Source: [Candidatus Thermochlorobacteriaceae] bacterium GBChlB (lineage in GTDB: Bacteria; Bacteroidota; Chlorobiia; Chlorobiales; Thermochlorobacteraceae). Taken from it: a stretch of DNA of 61,243 nt. The first letter of the stretch is position 1. The number at the start of each line of letters is the position of its first letter. The notes under the pieces are model-generated. The model was not told where the DNA came from, ran no database searches, and was given only the letters and a program-made list of their open reading frames with translations. Location: assembly GCA_000724175.1 (NCBI GenBank), contig JPGV01000027.1, positions 19,782 through 81,024 of the forward strand, written 5' to 3'. Positions 1 to 7,088 of the stretch are shown here, one piece after another. A program made the position numbers and the translations under genes.

Positions 1-20
1 CGACTTCGGTCGCCTTTTTT
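1..20 (+). terminator. Rho-independent terminator of an upstream plus-strand gene, cut by the window edge
   Basis: CGAC, a TTCG tetraloop and GTCG are followed by CC and a run of six T. The stem probably continues to the left of the window. It would end a plus-strand unit that lies outside the window and converges on petB. Confidence 0.6.
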
Positions 21-44
21 ATTTGTGTCTCGGCTGGTCGAAAT

Positions 45-75
45 AAAAAAGTCCGGGTCGTCGCCGGACTTTTTT
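45..75 (-). terminator. Bidirectional terminator after petB
   Basis: Six A, then GTCCGG, a 7-base loop (57–63), CCGGAC and six T form a perfect 12-bp inverted repeat when the A and T runs are included. It lies 20 bases beyond the petB stop and would work in both directions, ending the crtC-petC-petB unit. Confidence 0.8.
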
Positions 76-94
76 CGCCTGATGTCAAGGTCGT

Positions 95-1273
95 TTAGAA
101 CCAAGGGCCATGCTTGTGCGTGAGCGAGTAGTTGTAATAAACCAAGAACGACTCAAAGAGGAAGAACGCAAGCGTCAGGACGCCGAAGATGGTCCATTTC
201 ACATCTTTTTCTTCGTTGCTGGCTTTCTTATCGAGGAATGGCACTGCTGCCCACACAACAACCGCAATGCCCAGCAGCACGGCAGCCATCCAGCCTGGCA
301 CTTGCTTTAAGAATTGGAACTGCGCCCAGAAATACCATTCGGGCTTGATTTCCGGACTTGGAATTGAATTAACTGGGTCAAGTTTGACACCAATTTCCCA
401 AGGATACATCACGGCAAGGAAGATGAGCAACGCAAAGCCGAGCATCCAGCCGATGAAATCTTTCATCAAAAAGTTCGGGAAGAACGGCTCTTCGCCTTTG
501 ACCAAACCTTTTTCGCGGAAACCAATCGGAACGGACGTGCCGAGTGTCTGCATCAGAATCAAGTGCGCCGACATCACCAAGAGCGTAATGCCCGGCAGGA
601 GAACCACATGGAAACCGAACATTCTCGTCAGGGTTTCGCCAGTTACTTGCGGAATCGGCTTGCCATCGAGCATGATGATGTCTGCGCCGAGAATCTTGCC
701 TGTGATTTCGATAATCGGTGGCCCGATAAGGTCGCCGATGAGCGGCATACCGCCGATGGAACCCGGAATCGAGATGCCGATTTGCGTAGCGAAGAACGCA
801 AGTTCGTTCCAAGGGAGCAAGTATCCGGTGAAGCCAAGACCGAGAGTCAGGAGACACAAGACAAAGCCCGTAAGCCACATCAACTCGCGCGGCTTGCGAT
901 AGGCTTTCATGAAGTATGCGCTGAACATGTGGATAAACATCATCAGCGTCATCAGGTTTGCTGACCAGCTATGCACTTGGCGGATGAGCCAGCCAAACGC
1001 GACGTCTTTTTGGATGTAGACGAATGAATCGAAGGCTTCTTTCTCGGTCGGTTTGTAGTAAAGTAAAAGCAGCAAACCGGTAACGATTTGAATGATGAAG
1101 AAAAACATCGTCAAGCCGCCGAAGTAATACCAAATCGAGGCACGGTGCATCGGCACAGTTTTCTTGCTGGCGTAATCGACGACGTATTTGAGTGAGCCGA
1201 TGCGTGTATCGACCCACTCTTGCAAAGCGCCGTTTTTAGCGCCTGCGGTGAGCTTTGCAATGAGTTCTGCCAT
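95..1273 (-). CDS. petB: Cytochrome b subunit of a Rieske/cytochrome b quinol oxidase
   Basis: Membrane cytochrome b of 392 residues that would oxidise menaquinol together with the Rieske protein encoded just upstream (35-base gap). Histidine pairs 101/115 and 222/237 are the expected haem ligands. The second pair is 15 residues apart, the spacing of b6f-type proteins. PEWY, the quinol-site motif, is at 311–314. The N-terminal b6-like and C-terminal subunit-IV-like parts are fused in one chain, as known for green sulfur bacteria. A segment of about 25 residues (roughly 187–210, with GKPIPQ) between helices looks like an insertion. Initiation is supported by AGGAG six bases before the ATG. No cytochrome c1 gene is adjacent. 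Confidence 0.95.
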   Translation of the reverse strand: MAELIAKLTAGAKNGALQEWVDTRIGSLKYVVDYASKKTVPMHRASIWYYFGGLTMFFFIIQIVTGLLLLLYYKPTEKEAFDSFVYIQKDVAFGWLIRQVHSWSANLMTLMMFIHMFSAYFMKAYRKPRELMWLTGFVLCLLTLGLGFTGYLLPWNELAFFATQIGISIPGSIGGMPLIGDLIGPPIIEITGKILGADIIMLDGKPIPQVTGETLTRMFGFHVVLLPGITLLVMSAHLILMQTLGTSVPIGFREKGLVKGEEPFFPNFLMKDFIGWMLGFALLIFLAVMYPWEIGVKLDPVNSIPSPEIKPEWYFWAQFQFLKQVPGWMAAVLLGIAVVVWAAVPFLDKKASNEEKDVKWTIFGVLTLAFFLFESFLVYYNYSLTHKHGPWF

Positions 1274-1308
1274 AAGTTACTCCTGAGATAATTGTTATGT
1301 GAAAAAGT

Positions 1309-1857
1309 TTATGCTTTTGAAATGACCAAGTTGTCGTCTTGGACTTTGATGTTGAACTTGCCAAGGCCAGAAGGCTGCGGGCCGCTAATTTTTTCGCCGT
1401 CGGTGGAATATTTCGCGTTATGACAAGCGCACCAAACAAGCTGCTCATCTTTCTTCCATTGCACGATGCACTGCAAGTGCGTGCAGACAGCAGAGATAGC
1501 TTTGTATTCGCCGCCAACATTGGTAACGAGCAATTTCTGCCCGTTGAAAACGACGATTTTACCGCTGTTTGGCGGCACGTCGGACGTTTTGCCGACGACG
1601 AGGCTCGATTCCTCTTTCTTTTGCTTTGGCGGCGGCAAAATAAACCGCACAACAGGATAAAGAGTCGCGAGCGTCAGCAGGCCGCCGAAGAAGCTAACAA
1701 CAATAGTTAGAAAGTCGCGGCGGTTGTCAGCGATTTCAGTTTGATTGGCGATTGCCGATTGAGTCGCTTCAATAGCGTTGCGGCGTTCTTGGTCGGCTTC
1801 GGTGAGAACTTCAAGGCGTTTGGAACGGTCATACTCGCCCCTGACAATTTGCGCCAT
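1309..1857 (-). CDS. petC: Rieske iron–sulfur protein
   Basis: 182 residues: a charged N-terminal arm (1–47), one membrane anchor (about 49–74), then the Rieske domain. C125-T-H127-L-Q-C130 and C143-A-C145-H146 give the cluster ligands C125, H127, C143 and H146 and the disulfide pair C130/C145. Gln129 replaces the more usual Gly of CTHLGC. The long N-terminal arm before the anchor is longer than in mitochondrial-type proteins. The gene precedes petB on the same strand, the petC-petB order known from Chlorobium. It takes electrons from quinol and passes them to a soluble or membrane cytochrome. Confidence 0.95.
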   Translation of the reverse strand: MAQIVRGEYDRSKRLEVLTEADQERRNAIEATQSAIANQTEIADNRRDFLTIVVSFFGGLLTLATLYPVVRFILPPPKQKKEESSLVVGKTSDVPPNSGKIVVFNGQKLLVTNVGGEYKAISAVCTHLQCIVQWKKDEQLVWCACHNAKYSTDGEKISGPQPSGLGKFNIKVQDDNLVISKA

Positions 1858-1955
1858 AGTCGTTATAGTCTACTTGTTGAAAAAAGGTATTGCTGAAACT
1901 TCAATTTTTGACAGTTTTTGAAAAACGGGTGAATGTCTCTGTGCTTTCTTCAAAG

Positions 1956-3107
1956 CTACTTATGAACCGATGCTTGTCTAACAGCAAGTTCGTTTCGTTT
2001 CGTTCCGAGTTCCCACAATCGATTGAAAAAATTGTAGAGCGTGTACATCACCGACCATTCGTCTTCGCGCCAGATTTTGCTTTTAATCAGGTTCAATACC
2101 AAACTTGAATTGATGCGTTCAGGGTGGAGAAATTCCGAGATGCCGCTCATCTGGAAGCACGCTCCGTCAAGCAAAAGGTCAAATTCGGAGTTGAAGCGCA
2201 GATAGAACGGGCCGGTGTCTAAAATTTTAACCTGTTCGGCGGCAAAGTGAACGCGGGCATTGGAGAGGCAGAGCCTTGTAGCGTAGCGCGGCGTGAAGAG
2301 AAGTCCTGCTTGCGCACGCTCGACCGTGTTCAAGCGGTGTTCCGCAGCCAAAACGCGGTCTTGTCTCGTGAGCAATAAAAACGAGAACGGCTCTTTGGCT
2401 TGGTCTTTGTAGGAAATGGTGTAGTAGACTAAATCGAGGTCGCGCGAGTGCGCCCGTCCCCAATACCAACTGTGAATATCGGCGCTCATTGGCACGCGCC
2501 CGAAGTTGTGGTCGTGGTAGCCTCTGCCGTTGAAGGAAACGCGCTCGGTTTTGCTGCCATCAAAAATTTCAAAGTCGCCAGCAACGCTGTTGGAAGGCGA
2601 TGCCAGCACCCACGAGTGTGCGCCTGCGCCGGACGACAGGCTGGCTAAATCGACCGACGAGTCAATCGGGCGCACGCTGAAATGGAGTTCCGCTTTGACT
2701 GTTTTGCGGCGCAGCGGCATGTCAAAATCCAATCGAAGGGTAAATCGGTTGTGCGCGTGGTCGTAGAAAAATTCGTTTTTCTCGAATCGGGCAAATGGCG
2801 CTTTGGTCGAGGCGGCGAAGAGCGGTGCGTCGCCTTCTTTGATAAAATTGATGACCTCTTTGCCGTTTTCATAAAAGTTGAAACTGAACGCAGCGTGTTC
2901 GAGTGGAAATGGCTGCTCGCTGCCGTGCTTCTGCCAGTCGTTGTAGCGTTTGAGGTAGTAAGGCGAGAATGGAAATCCCGAATACCAAATGGCGACGAAG
3001 GAATACGTTTCGCTCTCGTCTTGCGCATCGAAATACCACCATTCGTAAGAGCCTGCGTCGCGGAGATTGTGCCAAACGTCTTCTTTAAGCGAAGCGGAAA
3101 TCTGCAT
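1956..3107 (-). CDS. crtC: Carotenoid 1,2-hydratase (CrtC family)
   Basis: Adds water to the 1,2 double bond of acyclic carotenoid ends; in green sulfur bacteria this makes hydroxychlorobactene-type pigments. The family signature SYEWWYFDA lies near the N terminus and YHDHNFG in the middle. The fold is a two-lobed lipocalin-like (AttH) barrel. The first ATG in good alignment is at 3107 (383 residues); an in-frame ATG 69 bases upstream would add a basic, unalignable tail. No clear ribosome site is seen. The gene lies 98 bases upstream of petC on the same strand. AttH-like proteins of other function share the fold, so the exact substrate is inferred from the lineage. Confidence 0.82.
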   Translation of the reverse strand: MQISASLKEDVWHNLRDAGSYEWWYFDAQDESETYSFVAIWYSGFPFSPYYLKRYNDWQKHGSEQPFPLEHAAFSFNFYENGKEVINFIKEGDAPLFAASTKAPFARFEKNEFFYDHAHNRFTLRLDFDMPLRRKTVKAELHFSVRPIDSSVDLASLSSGAGAHSWVLASPSNSVAGDFEIFDGSKTERVSFNGRGYHDHNFGRVPMSADIHSWYWGRAHSRDLDLVYYTISYKDQAKEPFSFLLLTRQDRVLAAEHRLNTVERAQAGLLFTPRYATRLCLSNARVHFAAEQVKILDTGPFYLRFNSEFDLLLDGACFQMSGISEFLHPERINSSLVLNLIKSKIWREDEWSVMYTLYNFFNRLWELGTKRNELAVRQASVHK

Positions 3108-3324
3108 GGTTTTTTTACGGAGACTCGTTTTGCGTTGAGCGTTTGCTATCGGCGGGTTGAAACATCTGCGCCGCAATGTTGGTTGTTATGCCGAACTGCA
3201 CTGGTAAAATTCGTCGCAGTGTAAAAGCGTTTTTCGTGCAAGAAAGTTCCGTTTCAAGTCAGGTTTGAAAAGCAAGGCAGGTTGTTATACCTTTGAAGCA
3301 TTTTTTCACGCAAGGCTTTAGCGA

Positions 3325-5394
3325 ATGTCGACACGCACATTCATTTTGAAATCCGATGATGCGCCCTCGAGCGAGGCGTCCGTTGCTGTTTCCCTCGAGA
3401 AATATCGCCGCGACTTAAACGACGCGCAATTCGACGCTGTTACGACAACAGAAGGGGCGATTTTGGTCGTTGCGGGCGCTGGCACAGGCAAAACAAAGAC
3501 GCTCACCTACCGCGCCGCTTACCTTGTCGAGTCGGGCGTTGCGCCCACGTCGATTTTGCTGCTCACCTTTACCCGCCGCGCCGCGCAAGAAATGCTGAAC
3601 CGTGCCGCGATGCTCGGCGACGGACGCTGCGCGAGCATTTTGGGAGGCACGTTTCACAGCTACGCGCATCGCTTGCTTCGGCAATACGGCACGAGCATTG
3701 GGCTTGCCGATAACTTCATCGTGCTTGACCAAGCCGACAGCGAAGACGCCATCGAAATCGTTAGAACCGCACTTGGCTTTCACAAAAAAGAAAAACGCTT
3801 TCCGAAAAAAGGCACACTCCAACACATCATTAGCGCGGCGGCAAACAAACAACTGCCCATTGAGACGATTCTCGACCATTCCTATCCGCACTTTCAATCG
3901 CTCGTTGCGGACATCGAGAAACTCGCTGTGGCTTACCAAGAGTATAAACGCGCTAATTCGCTGCTCGATTTCGACGATTTGCTCACGCGCCTGAAAGAAC
4001 TGCTGCTCGAGCAGCCGAGCGCAAGGCACAAAATTTCCTCGACACTGCGCTATATCATGGTCGATGAGTATCAAGACACCAATGTTGTTCAAGCGGAACT
4101 TGTGCGACTGCTGTCCGAAGTGCATGGAAATGTGATGGCAGTTGGCGACGATGCGCAAAGCATCTACTCGTTTCGCGGCGCGAACTATCGAAACATTCTC
4201 GACTTTCCAAAGCAGTATGAGAACTGCAAACTCATCAAGCTCGAAGAAAACTATCGCAGCACCGAGCGCATTTTGAACATGACGAATGCGGTCATCAATC
4301 AAGCCAAAGAAAAATTTGCGAAAACGCTTTTCACAACGCAGAAATTGGGCGGCGAGTATCCCGCCGTTGTCTCCGCGCCCGACGAGCGATTTCAGTCGCG
4401 ATTTATCTCGCAACGCATTTTGGAGCTGCGCGAAGAAGGCGTGCCGCTGCATCAGGTCGCTGTCTTGATGCGTAACAGCCGAGACTCGTTTGACCTCGAG
4501 CTCGAGCTCAGAAAGCGAAATCTTCCGTTTGTTAAATACGGCGGACAGAAAATTGTTGAAGCCGCCCACATCAAGGATTTCGTCGCGTATCTCAAGCTCT
4601 TGCATAATCCGAAAGACGCTCTGTCTTGGAACAGGGTGCTCAAACTCTTGTCGGGCATCGGACCGAAAACAGCGCAAGAGGTGATTGAGTGGATTCGCAC
4701 CGCCGAACAGCCCTACCGACTTGAAACGGCGACCGTCTCGCCCAAGTATTTGGAATCGCTGCGAAAACTGGGCGACTTGCTCGCCTTGCTCTCGCACAAT
4801 GTCCAAACGCAACCGCTCATCTCGATTGCCGAGGCGATTTACGAGTATTACAAACCGATTTTGCGCGAACAGTATTTCGAAGATTATCCAAAGCGCGAAA
4901 AAGACATTGAGAATTTTTTAGCGATTATGCTCAACTACACTACGCTTCAAAGCCTGCTGGCGGATTTGGCGTTGGAGCCGCTCGACTTTTCGGCGATTGA
5001 AACGAAGGCAACGCTGAAAGATGAATCGCCGCTGACGCTCTCGACGATTCACTCGGCAAAGGGCTTGGAATGGCACACCGTTTTTCTCATCAACGCGCTC
5101 GATGGCGTCTTGCCGTCGCGCTATTCGGCGGCGGATTCGGCACAGTTGGACGAGGAACTGCGGCTGTTGTATGTGGCGCTCACGCGAGCGAAAAATTTGC
5201 TTTATATCTCGTATCCGATTATCTGCAGTGGCTATGGCGCGGACGATTACTTTGGAAACCCGTCGCGCTTTATTTCCAACGTGCCAGAGGAGGTGTATGA
5301 AAAACTCTTACTGGTTCAAGAGAGGGCCGCGCAAAAACAGCTGGCTGCGCCGAAAAAAGAACTCCCGCCCGCCAAAGACGACTTGGCGTTTTAG
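3325..5394 (+). CDS. UvrD/PcrA/Rep-family superfamily 1A DNA helicase
   Basis: 689 residues. In order: Q motif LNDAQFDAV (31–39), Walker A GAGTGKT (51–57), motif Ia LLTFTRRAA, motif II DEYQDT, motif III GDDAQSIYSFRGA, motif IV NYRST, motif V TIHSAKGLEW and motif VI YVALTRAK. This is a full ATP-driven 3'-5' helicase of the type used in repair and replication restart. The C terminus is slightly short compared with PcrA. It stops directly against the convergent gene at 5395. Whether it is the UvrD or a Rep-like paralogue cannot be decided here, so no symbol is given. Confidence 0.92.
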   Translation: MSTRTFILKSDDAPSSEASVAVSLEKYRRDLNDAQFDAVTTTEGAILVVAGAGTGKTKTLTYRAAYLVESGVAPTSILLLTFTRRAAQEMLNRAAMLGDGRCASILGGTFHSYAHRLLRQYGTSIGLADNFIVLDQADSEDAIEIVRTALGFHKKEKRFPKKGTLQHIISAAANKQLPIETILDHSYPHFQSLVADIEKLAVAYQEYKRANSLLDFDDLLTRLKELLLEQPSARHKISSTLRYIMVDEYQDTNVVQAELVRLLSEVHGNVMAVGDDAQSIYSFRGANYRNILDFPKQYENCKLIKLEENYRSTERILNMTNAVINQAKEKFAKTLFTTQKLGGEYPAVVSAPDERFQSRFISQRILELREEGVPLHQVAVLMRNSRDSFDLELELRKRNLPFVKYGGQKIVEAAHIKDFVAYLKLLHNPKDALSWNRVLKLLSGIGPKTAQEVIEWIRTAEQPYRLETATVSPKYLESLRKLGDLLALLSHNVQTQPLISIAEAIYEYYKPILREQYFEDYPKREKDIENFLAIMLNYTTLQSLLADLALEPLDFSAIETKATLKDESPLTLSTIHSAKGLEWHTVFLINALDGVLPSRYSAADSAQLDEELRLLYVALTRAKNLLYISYPIICSGYGADDYFGNPSRFISNVPEEVYEKLLLVQERAAQKQLAAPKKELPPAKDDLAF

Positions 5395-5838
5395 TTAGTT
5401 CTGCGGAAAATTGCCGTGTTGCTGCGCGTGTATCTCTTTGTCGTAGTCAATCATTTTCTGCACGGCGTCATACTCGACGACAAACGCAATTACAGTGGAT
5501 TTGACTAACTCGAAAGTTGGCTCGACGTCTTTGAAGTTTTTGCAACTGAAGCGTTGGTGTTCGCAGTAGGTCTCTAAGAAGTAGCCGATGTAGGTTTCCT
5601 CCGAGCCGTCTTCTCTGTCGCGCAAGGCTTCGCGCATCTCGAGGGCATAGCTTAGGAGATATTGATTATCGCGGTTGAAGATGGCAAAGGCATAAAGAAC
5701 CGGCGGCTCTTGAAGATACTTCTCGCGCAGCGTCTCGGGTTCAATCGGACAGGAATAGACGTCGATGAAGTATTTGTCGGTCTCGATTTCCTCCACCTTG
5801 ACAAGCCGCGCCCAGCGTGGGCTTTGTGAATCAGGCAT
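5395..5838 (-). CDS. Conserved-looking hypothetical protein, 147 residues
   Basis: I do not recognise a family. The chosen ATG at 5838 (MPDSQSPRWARL) avoids a 15-residue hydrophobic extension from an upstream alternative start at 5883. The product is acidic, rich in aromatic residues and probably cytoplasmic, with two Cys close together in the middle (YCEHQRFSCKNF). No signal peptide or membrane segment is seen with the chosen start. It converges on the helicase with adjacent stop codons. The codon use looks like that of the neighbours. Confidence 0.6.
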   Translation of the reverse strand: MPDSQSPRWARLVKVEEIETDKYFIDVYSCPIEPETLREKYLQEPPVLYAFAIFNRDNQYLLSYALEMREALRDREDGSEETYIGYFLETYCEHQRFSCKNFKDVEPTFELVKSTVIAFVVEYDAVQKMIDYDKEIHAQQHGNFPQN

Positions 5839-5961
5839 CGTTTCAAATGTTAAGTGGAAAAAGAACGCAAATATAACAGCCAAACCGCGAGAAGAAAAGG
5901 CTTGGCGAATGATGGGTGTAATGCTATTTTTGCCAACTTTTTCGCAGCATAAATAGCAGTT

Positions 5962-6047
5962 GCCGAAGTGGCGGAATTGGTAGACGCCCAGGACTTAAAA
6001 TCCTGTGTTCAGCAATGAACGTGCGGGTTCGATTCCCGCCTTCGGCA
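5962..6047 (+). tRNA. tRNA-Leu, anticodon UAA
   Basis: The acceptor stem GCCGAAG (5962–5968) pairs with CTTCGGC (6040–6046), with A6047 as discriminator. The anticodon arm is CAGGA, loop CTTAAAA, TCCTG, with anticodon TAA at 5996–5998. A long variable arm (TGTTCAGCAATGAACG region) and T-loop GGTTCGATTCC mark a class II leucine tRNA. CCA is not encoded. Confidence 0.97.
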
Positions 6048-6060
6048 CAGCAAGTCATTC

Positions 6061-6174
6061 TTACCTGTGAAGGTGTCCGCCGAAACCAGCGGCACAGTAG
6101 GGCAAAGAAGGTGCTTGAAAATTCAGGTGAGAAGGGCTAAATTCCCCGCCTTGACGAACCACTGTCGATGACAG
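6061..6174 (+). other. Possible structured leader RNA between tRNA-Leu and uppS
   Basis: This 160-base gap has more pairing than expected. GTG-T-CCGC (6073–6080) pairs with GCGGCAC (6089–6095). ACCTG (6063–6067) can close with CAGGT (6124–6128). CTGTC (6162–6166) pairs with GACAG (6170–6174) around a 3-base loop. No known riboswitch consensus (FMN, TPP, SAM, cobalamin) fits. It could be a uppS-bamA leader, a tRNA trailer or a small RNA. Comparison with the Chlorobi-specific RNA families in Rfam would be the obvious test. Confidence 0.3.
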
Positions 6175-6208
6175 CAATTTATCGGAAGATTTCAACCGAC
6201 CGACGCGA

Positions 6209-7084
6209 GTGAAAGCGCTGACCAAACCAAATCCGCCATTGAAACCTGCTCTGGCTCATCGTGAACCGCTTCGCGCCGCACACACGCCGAAAGACGCGCG
6301 CGACCGAGCAGTGCAAGAGTCGCTCAAAGCCACTGGCGCCATTCCTGTTCATATTGCCATCATCATGGACGGCAACGGACGCTGGGCGGAACGGCGTGGA
6401 AAGTTGCGCGTCTATGGACATAACGCCGGCATTGAGTCGGTGCGCGATACCGTCGAAGCCTCCGCTGAATTGGGCGTTGAATACCTCACGCTCTATGCGT
6501 TCTCAACCGAAAATTGGAAACGCCCGAAGCACGAAGTCTCCGCGCTAATGCAGCTCTTGATTCAAGCTATTCGCAAAGAGACCAAAACGCTGCACGACAA
6601 CGATGTGCGGCTCAATGCCATTGGCGACACATCCGCCCTACCGCCAAGCGTGCGCGACGAACTCGCCGAGGCAATAGAGTTAACCAAAAATAACCGACGC
6701 ATGACGCTCTCGCTGGCGCTGAGTTATAGCGGGCGCTGGGAGATTATGCAAGCCACGCGCCATATTGCTGAAGCCGTCAAACGTGGCGAACTCGACCCGT
6801 CCGAAATCACGGACGACGTGTTCGAAAAACACTTGGTAACCTACGGCATGCCGCATCCTGAACTGCTCATTCGCACAAGCGGCGAATTTCGCATCAGCAA
6901 TTTTCTGCTCTGGCAACTGGCATACACCGAAATTCACATTACTGACTGTTATTGGCCTGATTTTCGGCGCGATAAACTCTATGCAGCAATTCTTGATTTT
7001 CAGCGCCGTGAGCGCCGCTTCGGTATGACGAGCGAGCAACTTGCCGCGCTGCCGGACTCAACGATGCAAGAGCCAAAACCGTAA
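6209..7084 (+). CDS. uppS: Isoprenyl (undecaprenyl) diphosphate synthase
   Basis: Cis-prenyltransferase that builds the C55 lipid carrier for peptidoglycan and other glycans. The catalytic block IIMDGNGRWA has Asp54 in this numbering. The C-terminal signature runs from RTSGEFRISN to NFLLWQLAYTE. The open frame begins with GTG at 6209 and carries about 43 residues before the catalytic block, more than most family members. An in-frame GTG at 6311 would remove 34 of them; no ribosome site decides between the two. Only 4 bases separate its stop from bamA, so both are probably co-transcribed and serve envelope assembly. Confidence 0.93.
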   Translation: MKALTKPNPPLKPALAHREPLRAAHTPKDARDRAVQESLKATGAIPVHIAIIMDGNGRWAERRGKLRVYGHNAGIESVRDTVEASAELGVEYLTLYAFSTENWKRPKHEVSALMQLLIQAIRKETKTLHDNDVRLNAIGDTSALPPSVRDELAEAIELTKNNRRMTLSLALSYSGRWEIMQATRHIAEAVKRGELDPSEITDDVFEKHLVTYGMPHPELLIRTSGEFRISNFLLWQLAYTEIHITDCYWPDFRRDKLYAAILDFQRRERRFGMTSEQLAALPDSTMQEPKP

Positions 7085-7088
7085 TACG

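Noticed and set aside
3415-4812. Open frame of 465 codons antisense to the helicase
   Set aside because: All helicase motifs are on the plus strand; the antisense frame has no family resemblance.
6061-6174. FMN or TPP riboswitch before uppS
   Set aside because: GGGCTAAATTCCCC resembles one FMN stem but the other conserved elements are absent, and uppS is not a flavin or thiamine gene.
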